A stretch of DNA of 38,649 bases from Acidobacteriota bacterium (GCA_018269025.1 JAFDVN010000087.1:1-38649), one strand, 5' to 3'; counted from the first letter of the stretch, positions 17,544-24,985 are shown. A program made the numbers and translations. Notes: generated by a model from the sequence alone, not told the origin.

Positions 17544-18439
17544 GAGTCGGCGAGGTAACCAAGCTCTTCCAACATGCCCCCGGAGCGGGCATTGAAGCGC
17601 TGGATCTGGGAGGCCGTCATTTGAGTCTTCCAGTCATCCGCCGTGCCTTTACGGAAGAAAGACTGGGAATCCTCCTGTCCTTGGACCCGACCTTTGGCGA
17701 GCTTCTCAAAGGAGGCCTCCTCCAAGCAGACACGAAGGGTTGCCTCTTCCGAATTCGCCCCAAGGTGGTTGAGAATCCTAACCATTTGAGGGCCTGGATC
17801 AGTCAGCAAGGACTCATACCTAACTTCGAGGTAGCGGTCCCCAAGGATAGAGCGGGTGTCCATTGCCCTCCGATGCATCGAGCCCCATTCTTCCGCGGCG
17901 GCATTCATGAATCGGTCGAAAGCGGCTGGATCATTCGCCTGTTTCGTGATCCGGAGGTTGTGATGCCAGGCGGACACGAGCACGCTCCTCCCATCTCGGA
18001 TGATGTGGAGAACTTTTGCTTCTGGGAACATCCGGTTGAGTGTTGGGAAATTCACCACATGTAAAGGATCTTTCTCCCCCACGAAACGGAGTCGGGATTT
18101 GCTCTTGTCCGCAATGACTTCCAGCCGGAGTTCAATGAAGTGCCTCCCCATGGCATAGACTTCCGCTTCCTTGAGAGGGGGGAATTCATTGCTTTCCAGG
18201 AACGCGCCGCTCCGTCCTCCAAGCATGCCGTTGTACTCATTGCTGATCTTGATGAGGCCCTTAATGAATGCGTGCACGCAGGCTTCGCCTTTGCAACTGA
18301 TCTCGGGGTGGGCGTCAAGTAAGCGACCTAGCCAAGTCGTTCCAGACTTGGGAGCCCCGGTAACGAAGAATGGCGCATAGGACATGAAGGCCTCGTGAAC
18401 CTCCATTTTGGAGGAAGGGAGGACTATCCCGCACCCCAT
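17540..18439 (-). CDS. PAPS-dependent sulfotransferase
   Basis: Up to 299 residues. The 5'-phosphosulfate loop APKSGTTWLGRLL (about residues 29-41) and the 3'-phosphate motif HIIRDGRSVLVSAWHH (145-160) are clear, so it should transfer sulfate from PAPS to an acceptor such as a carbohydrate or lipid. ATG 18439 has GAGGCAAG upstream. ATG 18385 (MSYAPFFVTG) also has GAGG at good spacing and matches where most relatives start. The gene is visibly richer in A and T than its neighbours, a sign of recent transfer. It converges on the cysD-cysNC-tauE operon that would supply its donor. Confidence 0.87.
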   Translation of the reverse strand: MGCGIVLPSSKMEVHEAFMSYAPFFVTGAPKSGTTWLGRLLDAHPEISCKGEACVHAFIKGLIKISNEYNGMLGGRSGAFLESNEFPPLKEAEVYAMGRHFIELRLEVIADKSKSRLRFVGEKDPLHVVNFPTLNRMFPEAKVLHIIRDGRSVLVSAWHHNLRITKQANDPAAFDRFMNAAAEEWGSMHRRAMDTRSILGDRYLEVRYESLLTDPGPQMVRILNHLGANSEEATLRVCLEEASFEKLAKGRVQGQEDSQSFFRKGTADDWKTQMTASQIQRFNARSGGMLEELGYLADS

Positions 18440-18492
18440 GATCTTGCCTCTGGTCTCCGGCCCGCGTCCGCGCTAGGATTTCCTTTTGCCCT

Positions 18493-18567
18493 TGGGGAGT
18501 AGCCAAGTGGTAAGGCAGCAGGTTTTGATCCTGCGTATCGAGGGTTCGAATCCTTCCTCCCCAACCA
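18493..18567 (+). tRNA. tRNA-Gln (anticodon TTG), CCA encoded
   Basis: Acceptor arms TGGGGAG and CTCCCCA pair over seven bases. The anticodon stem GCAGG/CCTGC encloses TTTTGAT (anticodon TTG), and the T-arm is GAGGG-TTCGAAT-CCTTC. The ACCA end is encoded. A TAGGAT -10-like box lies at 18474-18479, and a hairpin terminator begins five bases after the CCA. Confidence 0.95.
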
Positions 18568-18765
18568 GATTGAGGGCCCGCTGGGCCCTCTTTTGATATA
18601 GGGAGGAAGGATGAGAATCGCCAAAGGCGAGGCCTCGCGCACCTAGGCAGGTCGCGAAGGAGGCTCCGGTGGAGCCTACAAGCGGGCCCCTGCCAGGCAA
18701 GCAAGGCCCGCCATTGGCGCGGCCCAACGGGGAATCCTTCCTCCCCAACCAGATTGAGGGCCCGC
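18548..18765. repeat. Direct duplication of the tRNA-Gln 3' end
   Basis: A 34-base stretch running from the T-loop through the acceptor arm, ACCA and the start of the terminator (18548-18581) is repeated exactly at 18732-18765, 184 bases downstream. The copied piece begins inside the T-loop, so no second functional tRNA is formed. Between the copies lie a palindrome GCGAGGCCTCGC (18627-18638), a stem AGGCTCC-GGT-GGAGCCT (18661-18677) and other GC-rich sequence, with no coding potential. Confidence 0.85.
18572..18594 (+). terminator. Terminator of tRNA-Gln
   Basis: Perfect 8-bp stem GAGGGCCC-GCT-GGGCCCTC followed by TTTT. Confidence 0.85.
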
Positions 18766-18778
18766 AGGGGCCCTCTTT
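18756..18778. terminator. Second copy of the tRNA-Gln terminator
   Basis: GAGGGCCC-GCAG-GGGCCCTC followed by TTTG. It comes from the duplicated tRNA-Gln 3' end and lies four bases beyond the spoVG stop on the other strand, so it could also end that transcript. Confidence 0.6.
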
Positions 18779-18782
18779 GCTG

Positions 18783-19136
18783 TCAGGGGTTCTGTTTGGG
18801 CGTGAATCCGAATTCTTCCACGCTGAGGAGGTCGGGCCGTACCACGCCCTGGTCCTCCGCTCGGGCGATGGCGCGCCTGCCGGTGGCGGCTTCGAAGGCC
18901 TCCAGCACGCGGCGCTCGAGGAACTCCCGGGCCTCATTGGACAGGGGATAGGCGATGTCCTTGTAGCTGCCGTCCCGCTTCCTGCGCGAGGGCATGGCGA
19001 CGAAGTACCCCTCTTCACCTTCCACCACGCGCAGGTCGCCCACCAGGAAGGTGCCTTCAAGGACGATGGCCGCGTAGGCCCTGAGCTTGTCGTCGTTGGC
19101 GATGGGGGTGATGCGGATGTCGGTGATCGTCAGCAT
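18783..19136 (-). CDS. spoVG: SpoVG family regulatory protein
   Basis: 117-residue small nucleic-acid-binding protein. The N-terminus MLTITDIRITPIANDDKLRAYAAI and the block FLVGDLRVVEG ... FVAMPSRR are diagnostic of SpoVG. In Firmicutes the family affects septation and global expression; its job in this lineage is unknown. The gene follows pgeF by nine bases. GGAGG sits only one base before the ATG, too close for a normal ribosome-binding site, so initiation may depend on the upstream gene. Confidence 0.93.
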   Translation of the reverse strand: MLTITDIRITPIANDDKLRAYAAIVLEGTFLVGDLRVVEGEEGYFVAMPSRRKRDGSYKDIAYPLSNEAREFLERRVLEAFEAATGRRAIARAEDQGVVRPDLLSVEEFGFTPKQNP

Positions 19137-19145
19137 GCCTCCAGT

Positions 19146-19790
19146 TTACGCGAGGATCTCGACCCACCCCCACTGCCGGGGTTTCGTGTCTCCCCGGCGG
19201 TAAGACCAAAGCAGATCGGATTGGCACACGGTACATAGGGGGATGGAGCCGTCCCGGGAAGGGTCGAGGCCAAGATCCATGGCCTGGGCACGAAGGAATC
19301 CGTGGAGATCGAGATGAGGTTTCTCCCTTGGGCCCATGGAACGGAGGGAGTCTACCCAGGCCGAATCCTCTTTCGCCGCCTCGATCACCTCTTCCCCCAC
19401 CTCAAAATGGCAGGGCTGAATCGCGGGGCCGAAGGCGAAGGCGAGGTCGGCAGGATCGCCTCCCAGCTCCCGGAAGGTGGCCACACCCCGGCGCAGAATG
19501 CCTCCTGTCGCCCCGCGCCAGCCCGCGTGGAGCGCGGCAACCCAGGGACGGTCATTCCTCACCCGACCCGCGAGAAGGATGGGAACACAATCCGCGACCC
19601 GGATGCCAATTCGTCGGTTTGGCTCCATCGTCCAGGCTCCATCCGCTTCCTGGATGGCATTCCCGGCTTCCACCACGCCGCAGCCGTGGACTTGGCTTAA
19701 GCCCGGAGCGGGTAGGAGCGCGGGGTCGTCGAGTTTCGTCGAGAAGCCCCAGGCGAGGGGGAAGGGTGGATGCGTTTGAGGCACGAGCAT
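19146..19790 (-). CDS. pgeF: PgeF/YfiH family multicopper-like purine phosphorylase (peptidoglycan editing factor)
   Basis: 214 residues with the family's Cys/His metal site: SQVHG, RVADCVPILL, ALHAGWRG, and later CTVCQSDLLWSYRRGD. Relatives act as purine nucleoside phosphorylase/adenosine deaminase and keep L-Ser out of peptidoglycan precursors. It lies between the DinB-like gene (10-base gap) and spoVG (9-base gap) in an apparent minus-strand operon. Confidence 0.92.
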   Translation of the reverse strand: MLVPQTHPPFPLAWGFSTKLDDPALLPAPGLSQVHGCGVVEAGNAIQEADGAWTMEPNRRIGIRVADCVPILLAGRVRNDRPWVAALHAGWRGATGGILRRGVATFRELGGDPADLAFAFGPAIQPCHFEVGEEVIEAAKEDSAWVDSLRSMGPREKPHLDLHGFLRAQAMDLGLDPSRDGSIPLCTVCQSDLLWSYRRGDTKPRQWGWVEILA

Positions 19791-19800
19791 GTCGTCCAGC

Positions 19801-20322
19801 CTACTGCCCCAGGTAGCGCTCCCGCAGGACCCTTAGATGATGCTGGGCGTGGCCTGCGATGACGAAGGCCAGGGCACGAACCGAGCATTCCTTGCCATTG
19901 GCGATGCCGCGACGGTCCCAGGCTTCGGGCGAGAGATGACTGAAGGTCGCCAAGCTCGCGGCGCGGAGATGCCCGAACTCCTCACCGAGGTCAGCAAGGG
20001 TCCGAAGGTCGAAGCGGGAGGCGGCCACATAGGCATCCTCATCGAAGCCTGGCAAGGGGGAAGCATCCCCACGGCTGAACCGGTAGGCTCGGTGTTCGAA
20101 GCACTTCTCCGCGTCGTTGATGTGTCCAATCAACTCCCGGATGCTCCACTTCCCGGGCGCGTATCGGTGGCCACCCATGGATTCCGGAAGGGAGCCGAGC
20201 ATGCCAAGGATCTCCTCGCCCTGACGCCGGAGCGTATCCAGTATGTCGCCTTCCGGGGCCTCCTTCACATAGGGCGCATGGGAAGTGGGGTATTCGCTTA
20301 CCTCAGGGCGCTGGCTGGGCAT
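19801..20322 (-). CDS. DinB-like metal-dependent four-helix protein
   Basis: 173 residues. The DinB_2-type helical bundle carries a histidine in ELIGHINDAEKCFEHR and a pair in GHAQHHLRVLRERY, which form the usual metal site. Substrate is unknown; relatives include bacillithiol or mycothiol-dependent transferases, and bshA is 2 kb away, so a thiol-transferase role is possible but unproven. ATG 20322 is preceded by AAGGAGG, so I prefer it over the upstream in-frame ATG at 20367. Confidence 0.82.
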   Translation of the reverse strand: MPSQRPEVSEYPTSHAPYVKEAPEGDILDTLRRQGEEILGMLGSLPESMGGHRYAPGKWSIRELIGHINDAEKCFEHRAYRFSRGDASPLPGFDEDAYVAASRFDLRTLADLGEEFGHLRAASLATFSHLSPEAWDRRGIANGKECSVRALAFVIAGHAQHHLRVLRERYLGQ

Positions 20323-20384
20323 GGGGCCTCCTTCGGAGAGCATGGACCCGGGATGAAGCACCGCCAAGCCCGAATGACGAACCG

Positions 20385-21563
20385 TCAGATCCGTTCAACT
20401 GCCATGGCGATGGCGTTTCCACCACCCAGGCACAGCGCCGCGACGCCCCGCTGCTTGCCGTGGCGCTCCAGCGCATGAAGGAGGGTGGCCATGACGCGCG
20501 CCCCGCTAGCCCCGATGGGGTGGCCGAGGGCGACGGCCCCTCCGTGGACATTGACTCGGTCCACGGGCAGTTTCAGCTCCTTGACCGTGGCGACGAGCTG
20601 CACCGCGAAGGCTTCGTTGATCTCCCAGAGGTCCACATCCGCCACGCTCCAGCCCACCTTGGGGAGCAACTTTTGAATGGCGGGCACCGGTGCCATGGTC
20701 ACCCATTCGGGATCCAGACCCGCCGTGCTCCAGCCAAGGATGCGGGCCTGGAAGGGGAGGCCGTGGGCCTTGGCGTAGGACTCGGTGGTGATGAGCGCGG
20801 CGGCCGCGCCGTCGTTGACGGAAGGCGCGTTGCCCGCGGTGACGGTGCCACCGTCCTTCTTGAAGGCGGGCTTGAGCTTGGCCAGTGCTTCCAAAGAGGT
20901 GTCCGCTCGCGGGCCCTCATCGGTGTCCACGATCACCTCGCCTTTCTTGCCAGGAACCGCGATGGGCACGATCTCGGCCTTGAACGCGCCGTTCTCGATG
21001 GCCGCGATGGCTTTGCGATGGCTGTTCAAGGACCATTCATCCTGCATCTCGCGGGTGACGCCGTATTTCTGCGCGACGAGTTCTCCCGTTGAACCCATGG
21101 CCTGATCCGTGATGGCGCAGTGGAGGCCATCGAAGGTCATGGAATCAATGGCCGCCGTGTTGCCCATGCGCGCGCCGGCACGGAGCTTCGGGAGCAGGTA
21201 GGGCGCGTTGGACATGGATTCCATGCCGCCGGCGAGGATGACTTCGTGATCACCGAGCAGGACGCCGCTGGCCGCGAGCTGGATGGCTTTCAAGCCCGAT
21301 CCGCACACCTTGTTGATGGTGAGCGCGGCGGTGGAGGAAGGCAGGCCGCCTCGTAGAGCGGCCTGGCGGGCTGGGGCTTGTCCTTCGCCCGCGGTAAGCA
21401 CATTGCCGAAGATCGCCTCGCCAGGCATGGCTCCAGGCACCTCCAATAGCAGCCGCTTCACCACCTGCGCGGCGAGGTCCGGCGCCGCGAGGGGGGACAG
21501 CGCGCCCTGGAACTTGCCCACGGGGCTGCGGAGGCATTTAAGAATGACGGCGTGGTCGGACAT
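20385..21563 (-). CDS. Acetyl-CoA acetyltransferase (thiolase)
   Basis: 392 residues. Catalytic cysteine in [11 protein letters not shown], the active-site block [10 protein letters not shown], histidine in [17 protein letters not shown] and the second cysteine in ALCLGGGN are all present. It either condenses or cleaves acetoacetyl-CoA; the direction cannot be read from sequence. It follows divIVA by 11 bases, an arrangement with no obvious functional logic. Confidence 0.94.
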   Translation of the reverse strand: MSDHAVILKCLRSPVGKFQGALSPLAAPDLAAQVVKRLLLEVPGAMPGEAIFGNVLTAGEGQAPARQAALRGGLPSSTAALTINKVCGSGLKAIQLAASGVLLGDHEVILAGGMESMSNAPYLLPKLRAGARMGNTAAIDSMTFDGLHCAITDQAMGSTGELVAQKYGVTREMQDEWSLNSHRKAIAAIENGAFKAEIVPIAVPGKKGEVIVDTDEGPRADTSLEALAKLKPAFKKDGGTVTAGNAPSVNDGAAAALITTESYAKAHGLPFQARILGWSTAGLDPEWVTMAPVPAIQKLLPKVGWSVADVDLWEINEAFAVQLVATVKELKLPVDRVNVHGGAVALGHPIGASGARVMATLLHALERHGKQRGVAALCLGGGNAIAMAVERI

Positions 21564-21574
21564 GGGCTACCTGC

Positions 21575-22114
21575 TCAAGAACGGGGAAGTTTCGGCTTGG
21601 CGGAATCTTCGAGATGACTGAAATCCAGGTGCTCCAGGTTGAGGGTCGGCGGGGCAGGGGCGTAGAGATCCGGTGCCTCCTGCTGGACGAAGCGTCGGGT
21701 GCGCTCCAGGAGATTCTCAAGGTCCTGGAGCATCCTTAGGCGTTCCATCTTCATGTTGCGGATCTGGACTTCGATCTCGACCACATGCTGCTGCGCCTCG
21801 CGGATGATTTCATCCGCCTTGAACTGGGCTTCCTTGAGGACGATCTCCTTCTCGCGGTTCGCGGTGTCGAGCACATCTTCCCGGGTTCGCTGGGCTTGGA
21901 GCAGCGTCTCGCGGAAGATACGGTCCTGCTCGCCGTACTGGCGGAGCCGCTCCCGGGATTCCAGAAGCTCTTCCTTGAGTCGCTGATTCTCCGCGAGAAG
22001 CTCTTCCCAGTCGGTGGAGATTTCATGGAGGAAGGCCCGGACTTCGGATTCCTCCACGCCACGGAAGGCCTTGGTGAACTCCCGGCGCTGGATGTCAATG
22101 GGCGTGAATTTCAT
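21575..22114 (-). CDS. DivIVA-domain coiled-coil protein
   Basis: 179 residues. The N-terminus MKFTPIDIQRREFTKAFRG with VRAFLHEI is the DivIVA membrane-binding head, followed by a long coiled coil (about residues 35-145) and a short Pro-rich tail. Likely a cell pole or septum scaffold in the cytoplasm. AGGTGAG precedes ATG 22114. It follows yggT by seven bases, the same order as the ylmG-divIVA pair of Gram-positive division clusters. Confidence 0.92.
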   Translation of the reverse strand: MKFTPIDIQRREFTKAFRGVEESEVRAFLHEISTDWEELLAENQRLKEELLESRERLRQYGEQDRIFRETLLQAQRTREDVLDTANREKEIVLKEAQFKADEIIREAQQHVVEIEVQIRNMKMERLRMLQDLENLLERTRRFVQQEAPDLYAPAPPTLNLEHLDFSHLEDSAKPKLPRS

Positions 22115-22121
22115 GGCTCAC

Positions 22122-22379
22122 CTAGCGCGCCAGGGCGCGGAGGAAGTACTCGTTGATCCATTCCAGCACGAGAATCGCCACCAGGGGCGAGAGGCTCAGT
22201 CCCCCAATGGGAGGGATCAGCTTCTGGAATGGGAGCATGATCGGCTCCACCAGGCTGTCCACCACACGCACCACGGGGTTCCTGGGATCCGGGTTGAACC
22301 AGCTCATGATCGCCCAGATGAAGATAAGGATCACCCAGGCCCGAATGGCCCAGGAAGCGATCTGGATCAACAGCAGCAT
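22122..22379 (-). CDS. YggT/YlmG family membrane protein
   Basis: 85 residues with two hydrophobic segments (about 5-27 and 60-82) and the family motif SWFNPDPRNPVVRVVDSLVEPIMLPFQKLIPPIGGLSLSP-like region in between. Linked to cell division or membrane protein organisation in other bacteria. First gene of the minus-strand cluster and divergent from bshA across 48 bases. Confidence 0.9.
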   Translation of the reverse strand: MLLLIQIASWAIRAWVILIFIWAIMSWFNPDPRNPVVRVVDSLVEPIMLPFQKLIPPIGGLSLSPLVAILVLEWINEYFLRALAR

Positions 22380-22427
22380 GGCCGGAAGCCCTCGAAAGGT
22401 TCATCATACAAGGCTGGAGGGGCCCCC

Positions 22428-23564
22428 ATGCGCATCGGCATCTCGTGCTACGCGACCTTCGGCGGTTCGGGTGTCGTGGCCACGGAAGTTGGCAAGGCCC
22501 TGGCCGCGCGTGGGCATGAAGTTCACATCCTCAGCCCGGCCCTTCCTCCGCGACTCGTGGGATTCGAAGATCGCATCTGCTTCCACGAAGTGACCGCGAG
22601 CCCCTATCCGCTCTTCGAGGGATCACCCTTCAGCATCGCCCTCGCGTCCAAAATGGCGGATGTGGCGAGTCACTATGGGCTCGAGATCATGCACGCACAC
22701 TACGCCATCCCACACGCCAACGCGGCCTTGCTGGCTCGCATGGCGCTGGAGGGCAACTTAAAAGTCGTCACCACCCTCCATGGCACGGACATCACGGTCG
22801 TGGGCAGCGATCCCAGCTACCTGCCCATGGTGAAACTGGCGATCCGAGAGAGCGATGGCGTGACCGCGGTGAGCCGGTATTTGAAAGAGGAAACAATCCG
22901 AACCTTCGGGCTGGGCGACTCCATCGAGGTCATTCCGAACTTCGTCCGTACCCCAGAATCACCTGTTTCGAAATGCCGGGATTGGCTCGCGCCGAAGGAC
23001 TGCGCGGTCCTGGTCCACATTTCCAATTTCCGCCCCGTGAAGCGCGTCATGGATGTGATCCACACCTTCGAGCGGGTAAGGAAGAATGTCCCAGCCCGGC
23101 TCGTGATGGTCGGCGACGGCCCCGATCGTGCCGAGGCGGAAACCTATTGCCGGGAACATGGCCTCGGTTCCGAAGTCCGATTCACCGGAAAACAGCTCGA
23201 TGTGGGATCCGTCCTGGCCTGCGCGGATCTATTCCTCTTGCCCAGCGCCACCGAGAGCTTTGGACTCGCCGCCCTGGAAGCCATGGCCTACGGCGTGCCC
23301 GTTGTGGCCGCCGCGGTGGGAGGCGTGCCCGAGGTCATCCGCGAAGGCCTGGATGGGTTCCTTTGCCCCATGGGGGATGTGGACGCCATGGGCGCCGCGG
23401 CCCTGCGCATCCTCCAAGAGCCCTGCGCCCGTGCCCGCATGGGCGAAAGCGCCCGCAAGCACGCCCTGGGCGACTTCGCCGAAGACCCCGTCGTGGACCG
23501 CTACGAGGCGATGTACGAGAAGGTGCTGAAAGGGACGCGGAAGAGCATGGCGGTTGGGGGCTGA
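22428..23564 (+). CDS. bshA: N-acetyl-alpha-D-glucosaminyl L-malate synthase
   Basis: First step of bacillithiol synthesis: transfers GlcNAc from UDP-GlcNAc to L-malate. 378 residues, GT-B fold. The N-terminal block MRIGISCYATFGGSGVVATE, HAHYAIPHA, TTLHGTDITVVG, HISNFRPVKRVMDVI and the C-terminal ESFGLAALEAMA region fit BshA closely. ATG 22428 has GGAGGGG upstream; earlier in-frame codons back to 22014 overlap the opposite-strand yggT and divIVA genes and are not used. No bshB or bshC is in the window. Confidence 0.9.
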   Translation: MRIGISCYATFGGSGVVATEVGKALAARGHEVHILSPALPPRLVGFEDRICFHEVTASPYPLFEGSPFSIALASKMADVASHYGLEIMHAHYAIPHANAALLARMALEGNLKVVTTLHGTDITVVGSDPSYLPMVKLAIRESDGVTAVSRYLKEETIRTFGLGDSIEVIPNFVRTPESPVSKCRDWLAPKDCAVLVHISNFRPVKRVMDVIHTFERVRKNVPARLVMVGDGPDRAEAETYCREHGLGSEVRFTGKQLDVGSVLACADLFLLPSATESFGLAALEAMAYGVPVVAAAVGGVPEVIREGLDGFLCPMGDVDAMGAAALRILQEPCARARMGESARKHALGDFAEDPVVDRYEAMYEKVLKGTRKSMAVGG

Positions 23565-23579
23565 GAGCCTGGGGACCTC

Positions 23580-23738
23580 GTCTCCACGGCGCGCTCACCG
23601 GCTGGCTGCTCCGCCTGACGCAGGCTCCACTGGAGCCTGCTCCCGCTCGCCTCGGCTCGCGGAGGCGGAGCCTCTTCGCAGGTCCGAATCCTGAACGAAT
23701 GCCTCTCTCAGTAGTGGGGGTCCTGCAGGATTCGAACC
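23580..23738. repeat. tRNA-Ile2 3'-end repeat unit, copy A
   Basis: This 159-base unit is nearly identical to 23789-23948 (offset 209; two substitutions and one indel seen). Reading on the minus strand it contains a damaged copy of the T-arm and acceptor end of tRNA-Ile2, followed by downstream sequence with the stem GCAGGCTCC-ACT-GGAGCCTGC (23620-23640). The tRNA part stops at the T-arm, so it is not a functional tRNA. A further truncated copy may begin just left of 23580, where GGGACC and TCTCCACGG are again adjacent. Confidence 0.85.
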
Positions 23739-23772
23739 CTTGCCAGCAACGGTTCGCGCTTGGGACCGCTCC

Positions 23773-23791
23773 GACGCTCCACTGGAGCGTC
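23773..23791. repeat. Stem-loop between the repeat copies
   Basis: GACGCTCC-ACT-GGAGCGTC, a perfect 8-bp stem with the same ACT loop as the 23620 and 23829 stems. Confidence 0.7.
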
Positions 23792-23948
23792 TCCACGGCG
23801 CGCTCACCGGCTGGCTGCTCCGCCTGACGCAGGCTCCACTGGAGCCTGCTCCCGCTCGCCTCAGCTCGCGGAGGCGGAGCCTCTTCGCAGGTCCGAATCC
23901 TGAACGAATGCCTCTCTCAGTAGTGGTGGTCCCTGCAGGATTCGAACC
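23789..23948. repeat. tRNA-Ile2 3'-end repeat unit, copy B
   Basis: The copy attached to the intact tRNA. It runs from the T-arm of tRNA-Ile2 (23924-23948) through ~135 bases of downstream sequence with stems GCAGGCTCC-ACT-GGAGCCTGC (23829-23849) and GAGGC-GGA-GCCTC. The stretch 23565-23923 holds only these repeats, with no gene. Confidence 0.85.
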
Positions 23949-23999
23949 TGCGACCAAGCGGTTATGAGCCGCCAGCTCTGACCGCTGAGCTAAGGGACC
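23924..23999 (-). tRNA. tRNA-Ile2 (anticodon CAT), CCA encoded
   Basis: Acceptor GGTCCCT pairs with AGGGACC, the anticodon loop is CTCATAA and the variable region reads CTTGGTCGC. The body matches E. coli ileX-type tRNA-Ile2 more closely than elongator tRNA-Met, so the CAT anticodon is probably modified to lysidine to read AUA. TilS would be needed. The T-arm is AGGTTCGAATCCT-like and CCA is encoded. Confidence 0.88.
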
Positions 24000-24037
24000 A
24001 GGGGCAGGCTAGCACGCTTGCCGTGAAGGATTGAGCC

Positions 24038-24066
24038 GTGACGGGACCAGGAGAAGTCGCTACACT
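24038..24066 (+). promoter_or_regulatory. Promoter of tRNA-Met
   Basis: GTGACG (24038-24043), a 17-base spacer and TACACT (24061-24066), placing the transcription start a few bases before the tRNA 5' end. Confidence 0.55.
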
Positions 24067-24075
24067 ATTCGTTCC

Positions 24076-24152
24076 GGCTGGGTAGCTCAGGTGGTTAGAG
24101 CGAGGGTCTCATAATCCCTAGGTCGGCGGTTCGAGTCCGCCTCCAGCCACCA
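24076..24152 (+). tRNA. Elongator tRNA-Met (anticodon CAT), CCA encoded
   Basis: Acceptor GGCTGGG pairs with TCCAGCC (one G-T), anticodon loop CTCATAA, T-arm GGCGG-TTCGAGT-CCGCC. The first pair G-C excludes the initiator. A likely mobilizable element begins directly downstream, making its 3' end a candidate attachment site, although no second copy of the 3' end is found within the window. Confidence 0.92.
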
Positions 24153-24167
24153 GAAAATGAAGGGCTT

Positions 24168-24191
24168 GGCGTCACCCCTGGGGGTGGCGCC
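24168..24191 (+). terminator. Terminator of tRNA-Met
   Basis: GGCGTCACCCC faces GGGGTGGCGCC (one mismatch, tight loop), followed by ATTTGCTTTT. Confidence 0.6.
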
Positions 24192-24319
24192 ATTTGCTTT
24201 TGCTACAGCCGTGCTACAGGGGCTCAAGGGACAGCATGGGTCCAGGTGGGCCCTGATGCGACCTTCTCCCCGGGCGAAGCAGCGGGATACAGGCTCAGGC
24301 TGTCTCCTTCCCTATCGAT

Positions 24320-24500
24320 GCTCACCGAGACTTCCGAAGCTTCGGTGCTTCGTGGTGATCCGGCGCAGAGGGTGAAGACCCGCAGGGGCAGAACCCTCTG
24401 GGTGGCAAGTTGTGCCTGGTGCATGACTGTGGCCGCTCCGCGGGGAAGCCACCTTGGACGCGGAGATCTCGGCGACATCCGATGTCGCCTGGCGTGAGCT
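24320..24500. other. Candidate oriT region: cluster of inverted repeats upstream of the mobilization genes
   Basis: The 24153-24537 stretch has no convincing gene. It holds a palindrome CCGAAGCTTCGG (24334-24345), an inverted repeat CAGAGGGT/ACCCTCTG (24366-24373 and 24393-24400), and a perfect stem GGCGACAT-CCG-ATGTCGCC (24471-24489). Arms and loops of this kind next to a relaxase operon are typical of an origin of transfer. No nick site could be assigned, so the call rests on position and structure only. Confidence 0.4.
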
Positions 24501-24537
24501 CTGCCCCCAACCAAGCCACACACCACCGGAGTTCCCC

Positions 24538-24981
24538 ATGAATCACAACGAGAAGTCCCACTCCAAAGTCGTGGTGCATGCTCGCATTGGGCGCGAAGCT
24601 TACGAAGCATTGGAGGCCTACGCCAACCGGAAGGGCTGCAGCCTAACCCATGCCCTCAGGGAGCTGCTCCGCGACCTCAAGCAGCGCGAACTCGAGGATG
24701 GTTCGGCCTCCCGATTGGAGGCGATCTCCAGGAGCCTCCTCGGGATCGCGGAACAGCAGGCCAGGCACGCTTCCCGGATCGAGGCCCTCGTCGCCATCCT
24801 CCGGAAGGTTGAGGAGGGCCAGGAGGCGCGCGAGGCCCAGATTCTCGAGACCCTCGCGACCGTCCTGGGGCTCGATCAGCTGGCCTACGCCCACCTCCTG
24901 GGGATCGTGGAGAGCAGTCCGCGGGCGGCCGATATCACGGCCTCCGCCCAGGCCAAGATCCGCGCCCTCCAGAACGGGTGA
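24538..24981 (+). CDS. Ribbon-helix-helix mobilization accessory protein (MobC-like)
   Basis: 147 residues. The N-terminal ~45 residues (KVVVHARIGREAYEALEAYANRKG) fit a ribbon-helix-helix DNA-binding fold. The rest is a Leu/Glu/Ala-rich, probably coiled-coil, helical region. It directly precedes the relaxase-like gene by four bases, so a role in binding oriT and helping the relaxase is inferred. CGGAG stands six bases before ATG 24538. A repressor role in plasmid-type partition or autoregulation is the alternative. Confidence 0.6.
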   Translation: MNHNEKSHSKVVVHARIGREAYEALEAYANRKGCSLTHALRELLRDLKQRELEDGSASRLEAISRSLLGIAEQQARHASRIEALVAILRKVEEGQEAREAQILETLATVLGLDQLAYAHLLGIVESSPRAADITASAQAKIRALQNG

Positions 24982-24985
24982 TCCC

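Noticed and set aside
18732-18765. Second tRNA-Gln gene
   Set aside because: Only the T-loop to acceptor end is present; there is no D-arm or anticodon.
23712-23760. Second tRNA-Ile2 gene
   Set aside because: After the T-arm the sequence departs from the tRNA and the acceptor has a deletion.
24157-24375. 72-codon plus-strand frame just after tRNA-Met
   Set aside because: It overlaps the tRNA terminator, has no ribosome site and no similarity I recognise; the integrase fragment expected here could not be supported.
24246-24497. 83-codon frame in the candidate oriT
   Set aside because: It is made from the inverted repeats and has no start signal.
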